From: Gammaproteobacteria bacterium
GTDB lineage: Bacteria > Pseudomonadota > Gammaproteobacteria > GCA-001735895
Direction: 5' to 3'
Length of the DNA: 13,756 bases
NCBI GenBank assembly: GCA_027293245.1
Contig: JAPUFZ010000322.1
Coordinates: 1-13,756 of the forward strand
In this document: one piece after another, positions 8,219 to 13,756 of the stretch
How the letters are laid out: each line of letters begins with the position of its first letter
How positions within the stretch are numbered: position 1 is the first letter of the stretch
The notes under the pieces: generated by a model
The model's input: the letters and a program-made list of their open reading frames with translations, nothing else
Database searches by the model: none
Told to the model about the DNA's origin: nothing
Program-made: the position numbers and the translations under genes

Positions 8219-8238
8219 CATTTTTGGGAAGCTCTGAA
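8210..8238 (-). promoter_or_regulatory. Candidate ftsH promoter (weak)
   Basis: On the minus strand a -10-like TATTAT (8215-8210, five of six matches) is preceded, after a 17-bp spacer, by TTCAGA (8238-8233), a poor -35 with three matches. Initiation would fall near 8203, about 58 nt before the GTG. The -35 lies inside the arm of the larger palindrome and the -10 inside the smaller repeat, so a regulator could occlude it. The weak -35 keeps confidence low. Confidence 0.3.
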
Positions 8239-8264
8239 CAATTCATCGATGAATTTTCTGAGCT
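8230..8264. repeat. Imperfect inverted repeat with 16-bp perfect palindrome core
   Basis: The core AATTCATCGATGAATT (8240-8255) is a perfect 16-bp palindrome. It is extended on both sides by complementary GAA/TTC and AGCTC/GAGCT segments, interrupted by one mismatch and a bulge. Flanking T and A tracts (8221-8225 and 8266-8271) can pair as well, giving a long hairpin or cruciform. In both directions the T tract comes before and the A tract after the stem, the reverse of an intrinsic terminator. Confidence 0.6.
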
Positions 8265-8387
8265 CAAAAAATAACTATGTCTTTTATTTACCTTTAATTT
8301 TCAATCTCTTACCATATATTTGTGCTACCAGGCCGGTGTCAGGCGGAAACTCTGATTTAGCTGAAATTTCCTATAACAACCCAGATA

Positions 8388-9005
8388 CTACTTAAGACCA
8401 ACACAAACCGCATAAATTTCATGTGATCGCGCACGTGAGGCTTTGGGTTTTCGAAGCCTGACGCTTGCATAGTTTAACCGAAAGGCGGAAATCAATTCCT
8501 CAAAACCCGCCCCCTGGAACAATTTGATCACGAATTGACCCTTCGCATGCAAACATTGCCTGGCCAGTTCAAAAGCGAGTTCCGCCAGGTAGATTGATTT
8601 CGGTTGGTCGACCGTCTCTATGCCACTTATATTGGGGGCCATATCGCTTAAAACAAGGTCAATTGGTTGCTGGTCAACCAATTCGAGAATTTTATCGAGT
8701 GTTGCCGGTTCGGTGAAATCGCCCTGGATTATTTCAACCCCGGCGATTGGTTCCATGGGTAACAGGTCGACAGCGATGAGCCGACCCCTGTCGGTGGCAA
8801 ACTGCGCGGCGTATTCACTCCAACCGCCCGGGGCTGCGCCCAGATCGAGCACGAATTGCCCGGCTTGCAGAACTTGATCCCTTTGCTGAATCTCTATCAG
8901 TTTGTAAACCGCCCGCGACCGGTAACCATCCTTACGCGCCTGTAACACATAAGCGTCATCGTGATGTTGCTTTAACCATTGCTGGCTACTTTTGGAGCGT
9001 GACAT
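8388..9005 (-). CDS. rlmE: 23S rRNA (uridine(2552)-2'-O)-methyltransferase
   Basis: RlmE (FtsJ/RrmJ) is a heat-shock-associated SAM-dependent enzyme that methylates U2552 in the A loop of 23S rRNA during 50S assembly. The 205-residue protein starts MSRSKSSQQWLKQHH, as homologues do. The SAM-binding motif is LDLGAAPGGWS (53-63). The catalytic K-D-K-E tetrad is complete: Lys35 (RAVYK), Asp121 (SDMAPN), Lys161 (VIKLFQG) and Glu196 (RSHEIY). An in-frame ATG at 9041 would add 12 residues (MGDDFILQVLKK). I prefer the start at 9005 because it matches family length, though neither start has a strong Shine-Dalgarno sequence. It follows greA after 83 nt. The divergent yhbY gene found between these two genes in some relatives is not present. 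Confidence 0.96.
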   Translation of the reverse strand: MSRSKSSQQWLKQHHDDAYVLQARKDGYRSRAVYKLIEIQQRDQVLQAGQFVLDLGAAPGGWSEYAAQFATDRGRLIAVDLLPMEPIAGVEIIQGDFTEPATLDKILELVDQQPIDLVLSDMAPNISGIETVDQPKSIYLAELAFELARQCLHAKGQFVIKLFQGAGFEELISAFRLNYASVRLRKPKASRARSHEIYAVCVGLK

Positions 9006-9088
9006 CTTCTTAAGGACCTGAAGAATAAAGTCGTCACCCATAGACCGGGGCCGGCTAATGGGCGTCCCCTTTAAATTTCATTGAAAAT

Positions 9089-9565
9089 TTACTGGTAGTG
9101 GATCGCTGTTATTTCGTATTCTCTCACGCCTGCGGGCGCCTGAACACTGACATCTTCACCCTCTTCCTTACCTATTAGTGCTCGTGCGATAGGTGAACTG
9201 ATAGCGATGCGACACTCATTAATATCGGCTTCGATATCACCTACGATCTGATAGCTAACCTGTGCTTCGCTTTCGATATCGATCAAATCGACTGTACAGC
9301 CAAATACCACGCGGTCGTTCTGAGATAATTTGGTCACATCGATAATCTGGGCATTCGATAAAGCAGCCTCTATCTCGGCAATGCGCCCCTCCATAAACCC
9401 CTGTTCTTCGCGGGCGGCATGATACTCGGCATTTTCTTTCAGGTCGCCATGCTCCCTGGCAACCGCAATCGCCTCGATCACGATCGGCCGTTTGACATAT
9501 TTCAGGTCTTTGAGCTCTGCTCTCAACCTTTCCGCGCCCGTGGCGGTCAACGGTATCTGGTTCAT
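9089..9565 (-). CDS. greA: Transcription elongation factor GreA
   Basis: GreA enters the secondary channel of RNA polymerase and stimulates cleavage of backtracked transcripts. The 158-residue product has the two-domain layout. An N-terminal coiled-coil hairpin (about 1-75) carries Asp41 and Glu44 at its tip ([17 protein letters not shown]), the acidic pair that acts in catalysis. A C-terminal FKBP-like domain (about 80-158) contains [22 protein letters not shown] ribosome site lies about 9 nt before the ATG. It is 52 nt downstream of carB, the usual gammaproteobacterial order, and is probably at least partly transcribed from the car promoter. Confidence 0.98.
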   Translation of the reverse strand: MNQIPLTATGAERLRAELKDLKYVKRPIVIEAIAVAREHGDLKENAEYHAAREEQGFMEGRIAEIEAALSNAQIIDVTKLSQNDRVVFGCTVDLIDIESEAQVSYQIVGDIEADINECRIAISSPIARALIGKEEGEDVSVQAPAGVREYEITAIHYQ

Positions 9566-9626
9566 TCTGTTTTATCCCGATATTCTATCAAAATGTTTTT
9601 TTATATTTTTTTGCATTTTAATGCAA
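9566..9626 (-). repeat. carB-greA junction: hairpin over the carB stop plus A-tracts
   Basis: TTGCATTTTAATGCAA (9611-9626) is an inverted repeat with 7-bp arms that includes the carB stop codon. On the coding strand it is followed by two runs of seven A residues separated by TAT, the opposite of the T run that a terminator needs. The remaining gap to greA is strongly AT-rich and ends in the greA ribosome site. A TAGAAT resembling a -10 box (9587-9582) has no -35 partner and would lie too close to the start codon. Confidence 0.45.
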
Positions 9627-12600
9627 TGACTGTAATCGATAAACGTCTTCGATTTCCCGGTACGACATCGCCATGCAGGTAGCCCTGCCGCCTGAGAGGG
9701 TGGTCGTATAACTGACCGAATGCATTAATGCCTCTCTACGGATAGTATATGAGTCCGCAATAGCCGAGCGGCCTTCGGTGGTATTGACGATCAACACGAT
9801 TTCATCATTTTTTATCATGTCGACGATATGTGGCCGACCCTCCTTTACCTTGTTGACCTGCCGGCAATCGATACCAGCTGCCTGTATTACTTTTGCCGTG
9901 CCACCCGTAGCAACCAGGTCAAATCCTCTTGCCCTTAGATCAGCTGCGAGGTCGACGATACCTTTCTTATCGTTATCACGAACACTGAGAAAAACCGTGC
10001 CGGACTCAGGGATCGATACTCCGGCAGCCATCAAACCTCTGGAAAATGCCTCGGCGAACGATTTACCGATTCCCATTACTTCTCCGGTCGACTTCATCTC
10101 AGGACCGAGAATGGGATCCACACCCTGAAATTTGGCGAATGGGAACACGGACTCCTTGACCGATACAAAGTCCGGGATAATCTGTTCGGTTTGTTTCTGC
10201 TGTTCCAGGGATTGACCCACCATGCAACGTGCAGCAACTTTAGCCAGCGCAACACCCGTTGCTTTAGATACGAAAGGCACGGTACGCGAAGCACGGGGAT
10301 TAACCTCAAGGATATAAACGTCATTGCCCTTGATCGCGAACTGGGTATTCATCAATCCAACCACATTCAGCCCTTTGGCCAATGCGGTAACCTGCCGGCA
10401 CAGCTTTTGCTGGATTTCCATCGATAAGGTATAGGGTGGTAGCGAGCAGGCAGAGTCCCCCGAATGCACGCCAGCCTGCTCGATATGTTCCATCAAACCG
10501 CCTATTAACACATTTTCACCATCACAAACAGCGTCCACATCAACTTCGACGGCTTCGTCGAGAAACCGGTCCAGCAATATTGGCGAATCTAACGTCACCT
10601 TTACCGCGAGCTTCATGTACCTGGCTAAATCTTCCTGATCGTAGACGATTTCCATCGCTCGACCACCCAGCACATAAGAGGGTCGGACTACCAGCGGGAA
10701 CCCAACCTGCTCGGCGAGGCCCGCCGAGCTAACGACATCGAAAGCGATACGGTTGGTCGGTTGCCGCAATCCGAGCCTGCTTACCAATTGCTGAAATCTT
10801 TCTCGATCTTCAGCCAGGTCTATCGAGTCCGGCGTGGTTCCAATGATTGGCACACCGGCTGCTTCGAGGGCACGCGCAAGGTTCAGCGGCGTCTGCCCGC
10901 CAAACTGGACGATCACCCCTTTGGGCTTTTCCAGGTGTATGACTTCAAGCACGTCTTCGAAGGTGAGTGGTTCGAAATAGAGTCGATCCGAAGTATCATA
11001 ATCGGTCGAAACGGTCTCGGGATTACAGTTAATCATGATGGTTTCATAGCCATCTTCGCGCAATGCCATCGCCGCGTGCACACAACAATAATCGAATTCT
11101 ATCCCCTGGCCGATGCGGTTAGGTCCCCCACCGAGGACAATAATTTTATCCCGCCTGCTCGGCTCGGCTTCGCACTCCTGTTCGTAACTCGAGTATAAAT
11201 AGGCCGTCGATGAGGAAAATTCCGCCGCACAGGTATCGACGCGCTTGTAAACCGGACGCACTCCCATTGCCCTGCGTCTGTTGCCTATCTCATGTTCACT
11301 GCTATGCAACAGTTTCGCCAGTCGCCGATCTGAAAAACCCTTACGCTTCAGCGAACGCAGTTCATCGGCACTGAGTGAATCCGCCGTCACATCCGAGAGG
11401 CCGTTCTCGGTGATTACCAGGTCTTCTATTTGCGCCAAAAACCAGGGGTCAATCGCAGTTTGCTGGAATATTGATTCGAGACTGTAACCCGATCTGAAAG
11501 CATCCGCGACATACCAGATACGGTTAGCACCCGGTAATCGCAGTTCCGTGCGATATAAATCTTCCAGATCGCCTTCGCTCAGGCTCTGATCGACAATCTC
11601 GTCAAGCCCGTCTACGCCAGTTTCGAGTCCGCGTAGCGCTTTTTGGAAAGATTCCTGGAAACTGCGACCTATCGCCATCACCTCGCCAACCGATTTCATT
11701 TGCGTCGACAGTCGATCGTCGGCCTGGGGGAACTTTTCGAAGGTAAAGCGAGGGATTTTGGTAACTACATAATCGATTGTCGGCTCGAAGGATGCCGGCG
11801 TCGATCCACCGGTAATATCATTTTTCAATTCATCCAGGGTGTAACCCACGGCGAGCTTTGCCGCTATCCTGGCAATCGGAAATCCGGTGGCCTTGGAGGC
11901 CAGTGCCGACGATCGAGAAACCCGTGGGTTCATTTCGATGATTATCATCTCGCCATCGGCAGGGTTGATGGCAAACTGAACATTGGAACCGCCGGTCTCG
12001 ACACCAATCTTGCGCAGTACCGCCAGCGAGGCATTTCGCATAATCTGATATTCCTTGTCAGTCAGCGTCTGCGCGGGTGCTACGGTTATCGAATCACCCG
12101 TATGTACGCCCATCGGGTCGAGGTTTTCGATCGAACAGATAATGATACAGTTATCCTTTTTGTCGCGCACTACCTCCATTTCGTACTCTTTCCACCCCAG
12201 CACTGAAACTTCAACCAGCACCTCGTTAGTCGGCGATAACTCAAGACCGCGTTTTACAATATCTTCAAACTCTTCCTTGTTATAGGCAATCCCCCCGCCA
12301 CTACCACCCATGGTAAATGATGGACGGATGATGATCGGGAACCCTATCTTCGCCTGACCCTGCCAGGCCTCTTCCAGGCTATGTGCAATAAATGCCTTCG
12401 GTGTATTCAAGCCAATCTCCGACATGGCGGTTCGGAACTGCTCGCGGTCCTCTGCCATGTCGATTGCCTGTCGACTGGCGCCGATCATTTCTACACCGTA
12501 TTTCTTGAGAACACCCTCACGATCGAGATCAAGCGCACAATTGAGCGCCGTCTGCCCGCCCATGGTCGGCAGCAATACATCGGGTCGTTCTTTTTCGATA

Positions 12601-12830
12601 ATCTTCTCGACTACTTTCCACTGTATCGGTTCGATATAAACCGAATCCGCAGTTTCAGGGTCGGTCATGATCGTCGCAGGGTTCGAATTGATCAAGATGA
12701 CTCTGTAGCCCTCTTCCTTCAAAGCCTTGCATGCCTGCACCCCGGAATAGTCAAATTCGCAGGCCTGACCGATCACTATCGGCCCGGCGCCAATAATGAG
12801 AACAGACTTGATATCATCTCTACGCGGCAT
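9618..12830 (-). CDS. carB: Carbamoyl-phosphate synthase large subunit
   Basis: CarB makes carbamoyl phosphate from bicarbonate, two ATP and ammonia channelled from CarA, feeding arginine and pyrimidine synthesis. The 1070-residue protein is full length (about 1073 in E. coli). The N-terminal ATP-grasp half (about 1-400) has [18 protein letters not shown] at 13-30, [10 protein letters not shown] at 88-97 and [12 protein letters not shown]. An oligomerisation segment follows (about 400-550). The second ATP-grasp half begins around [19 protein letters not shown] and contains [16 protein letters not shown] methylglyoxal-synthase-like allosteric domain runs from about 943 to the end ([27 protein letters not shown]), the site where UMP, IMP and ornithine act in E. 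coli. The ATG shares one base with the carA stop (TGATG), with GGAG 7 nt upstream. Confidence 0.98.
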   Translation of the reverse strand: MPRRDDIKSVLIIGAGPIVIGQACEFDYSGVQACKALKEEGYRVILINSNPATIMTDPETADSVYIEPIQWKVVEKIIEKERPDVLLPTMGGQTALNCALDLDREGVLKKYGVEMIGASRQAIDMAEDREQFRTAMSEIGLNTPKAFIAHSLEEAWQGQAKIGFPIIIRPSFTMGGSGGGIAYNKEEFEDIVKRGLELSPTNEVLVEVSVLGWKEYEMEVVRDKKDNCIIICSIENLDPMGVHTGDSITVAPAQTLTDKEYQIMRNASLAVLRKIGVETGGSNVQFAINPADGEMIIIEMNPRVSRSSALASKATGFPIARIAAKLAVGYTLDELKNDITGGSTPASFEPTIDYVVTKIPRFTFEKFPQADDRLSTQMKSVGEVMAIGRSFQESFQKALRGLETGVDGLDEIVDQSLSEGDLEDLYRTELRLPGANRIWYVADAFRSGYSLESIFQQTAIDPWFLAQIEDLVITENGLSDVTADSLSADELRSLKRKGFSDRRLAKLLHSSEHEIGNRRRAMGVRPVYKRVDTCAAEFSSSTAYLYSSYEQECEAEPSRRDKIIVLGGGPNRIGQGIEFDYCCVHAAMALREDGYETIMINCNPETVSTDYDTSDRLYFEPLTFEDVLEVIHLEKPKGVIVQFGGQTPLNLARALEAAGVPIIGTTPDSIDLAEDRERFQQLVSRLGLRQPTNRIAFDVVSSAGLAEQVGFPLVVRPSYVLGGRAMEIVYDQEDLARYMKLAVKVTLDSPILLDRFLDEAVEVDVDAVCDGENVLIGGLMEHIEQAGVHSGDSACSLPPYTLSMEIQQKLCRQVTALAKGLNVVGLMNTQFAIKGNDVYILEVNPRASRTVPFVSKATGVALAKVAARCMVGQSLEQQKQTEQIIPDFVSVKESVFPFAKFQGVDPILGPEMKSTGEVMGIGKSFAEAFSRGLMAAGVSIPESGTVFLSVRDNDKKGIVDLAADLRARGFDLVATGGTAKVIQAAGIDCRQVNKVKEGRPHIVDMIKNDEIVLIVNTTEGRSAIADSYTIRREALMHSVSYTTTLSGGRATCMAMSYREIEDVYRLQSLH

Positions 12831-13756
12831 CAAGCTTCTCCAACGCGGACAGCCGTATCGGTAGCTGCCTTGACGAGCTCGATAAAGTGGTCGAACAGGT
12901 GGGCTACATCGTGCGGACCGGGGCTCCCCTCCGGATGCCCCTGAAAACCAAAGGCTGGCTTTTCGCTATGCTGCACTGCCTGCAGACTGCCATCGAACAG
13001 AGATTTGTGCGTAGCCCTCAGATTTGCAGGCAGGCTCTTCTGGTCGACCGCAAACCCATGATTCTGGCTGGTGATCATCACTTCACCCGTGTCAAGGTTT
13101 TGCACCGGGTGATTAGCGCCGTGGTGGCCAAATTTCATTTTCATGGTTTTTGCACCACAGGCCAATGCCAGTAGCTGATAGCCGAGACAGATACCAAATA
13201 TCGGAATGCCGGTCTGCAAAATTTTTGCAATCGCTTCTATCGCGTAATCGCAGGGCTCCGGGTCGCCGGGGCCATTCGACAAAAACACACCTTGCGGGCG
13301 CATATCCAGCACCGCTTGCGCCGGGGTCTGTGCCGGCACTACGGTTACCCTCGCACCGCGGTCGACCAGCATGCAGAGTATATTTTTTTTGATCCCGTAA
13401 TCGTAAGCGACAATATGGTATAAATCGTTATTCTTTTGCACATAACCCGATTGCAGGGACCAGCTGGAATACGACCAGTCATACGGAATTAGGGTCGAAA
13501 CTACTTTAGCCAAATCCATTCCCACGAGGCCGGGAAAAGATCGAGCGGCCTCCAGTGCCTTTTCGACCGAGCATTCGTCGCCAGCCATGATCGCGCCATT
13601 TTGGGCCCCCTGATCACGTAATAGCCGCGTCAGCTTACGGGTATCGATATCGGCGATCGCAATGACATCGCGCCTGGCCAGGTATTGCTTCAGGCTGCCC
13701 TGGCTGCGCCAGTTACTGGTGAGTAAGGGTAAATCCCGTATGATCAAACCACTGGC
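12830..13756 (-). CDS. carA: Carbamoyl-phosphate synthase small subunit (partial, 5' end outside window)
   Basis: CarA is the glutamine amidotransferase subunit that hydrolyses glutamine and passes ammonia to CarB. The visible 308 residues begin inside the N-terminal domain ([18 protein letters not shown]); about 75 residues lie beyond position 13756. The class I amidotransferase triad is complete in fragment numbering: Cys190 in GICLGYQ, His274 and Glu276 in [13 protein letters not shown]. The motifs [21 protein letters not shown] and SQNHGFAV are intact. The nucleophile loop reads GYQ where E. coli has GHQ, which does not affect a catalytic residue. The stop codon overlaps the carB start, so the subunits are translationally coupled. 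Any regulatory leader of the operon would lie outside the window. Confidence 0.97.
   Translation of the reverse strand, partial: ASGLIIRDLPLLTSNWRSQGSLKQYLARRDVIAIADIDTRKLTRLLRDQGAQNGAIMAGDECSVEKALEAARSFPGLVGMDLAKVVSTLIPYDWSYSSWSLQSGYVQKNNDLYHIVAYDYGIKKNILCMLVDRGARVTVVPAQTPAQAVLDMRPQGVFLSNGPGDPEPCDYAIEAIAKILQTGIPIFGICLGYQLLALACGAKTMKMKFGHHGANHPVQNLDTGEVMITSQNHGFAVDQKSLPANLRATHKSLFDGSLQAVQHSEKPAFGFQGHPEGSPGPHDVAHLFDHFIELVKAATDTAVRVGEA

Larger units (their letters stand above)
8146..8387 (-). other. Non-coding region between rlmE and ftsH
   Basis: This 242-bp AT-rich region is the longest gap in the window. No reading frame or RNA gene is recognisable. It holds two inverted repeats (8195-8218 and 8230-8264) and a weak candidate promoter overlapping both. 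It most likely contains the ftsH promoter and leader. I looked for a sigma-32 heat-shock promoter (CTTGAAA with CCCCAT-type boxes) and found only a TTGAAA at about 8302-8297 without a convincing partner. Confidence 0.7.

Noticed and set aside
8297..8302. TTGAAA upstream of ftsH considered as part of a sigma-32 heat-shock promoter
   Set aside because: No C-rich CCCCAT-like element is found at the right distance downstream.
9003..9041. Longer rlmE starting at the ATG at 9041
   Set aside because: The extra 12 residues are not part of the family, no ribosome site precedes that ATG, and the start at 9005 gives the usual N-terminus.
11643..12206. A 187-codon plus-strand open frame opposite carB, and a similar one at 12381-12944
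   Set aside because: Both lie entirely within or across the conserved carB/carA coding sequence and show no recognisable protein features or good ribosome sites.
12831..12833. TTG one codon before the carB ATG as an alternative start
   Set aside because: The ATG is correctly spaced from GGAG, matches the family start (MPRRDDIK versus MPKRTDIK in E. coli) and overlaps the carA stop in the classical TGATG manner.
13178..13189. GICLGYQ instead of GICLGHQ in CarA, considered as a possible loss of activity
   Set aside because: The nucleophilic cysteine and the distal His/Glu pair are intact; the histidine replaced is not part of the catalytic triad.
1..13756. Search for a mobile element, toxin-antitoxin, phage, CRISPR array or defence genes
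   Set aside because: The whole window is packed with conserved housekeeping genes on one strand; no transposase, integrase, direct-repeat array or unexplained coding region was seen.

Overview
This window is a core housekeeping block of a proteobacterial, almost certainly gammaproteobacterial, chromosome. Every gene I can support lies on the minus strand, so transcription runs from the high-coordinate end to the low-coordinate end. In transcription order the genes are carA (5' end outside the window), carB, greA, rlmE, ftsH, folP, glmM, tpiA, secG, tRNA-Leu(GAG), nuoA, nuoB, nuoC and nuoD (3' end outside the window). The carAB-greA-rlmE-ftsH-folP-glmM-secG-leuU order is the familiar gammaproteobacterial one. 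The protein sequences look gammaproteobacterial throughout, for example FtsH, RlmE and CarB. Separate nuoC and nuoD genes, tpiA between glmM and secG, and nuo following the tRNA argue against an enteric bacterium. I cannot name the genus.

Layout: 13756-9618 holds carAB, which makes carbamoyl phosphate for pyrimidines and arginine. 9565-8388 holds greA (transcript cleavage factor) and rlmE (23S rRNA 2'-O-methyltransferase). 8387-8146 is a 242-bp non-coding region with two inverted repeats ahead of ftsH. 8145-4007 holds ftsH (membrane AAA+ protease), folP (folate) and glmM (peptidoglycan and LPS precursor) with short gaps. A 134-bp gap with a 22-bp dyad precedes tpiA and secG. The tRNA-Leu lies 38 bp after secG. 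A 182-bp gap then carries a good sigma-70-type promoter (TTGACA, 17 bp, TAGACT) for the nuoABCD genes of respiratory complex I.

Genes within each block are tightly packed. carA/carB share TGATG, nuoA/nuoB overlap by 10 nt, nuoB/nuoC are 1 nt apart, and nuoC/nuoD overlap by 8 nt. This points to translational coupling inside stoichiometric complexes.

I found no mobile element, CRISPR array, phage gene or unknown protein-coding gene, and no sign of an undescribed system. The points worth a second look are regulatory (the dyads before ftsH and tpiA, the nuo promoter) and a few residue-level oddities in FolP, GlmM and SecG.
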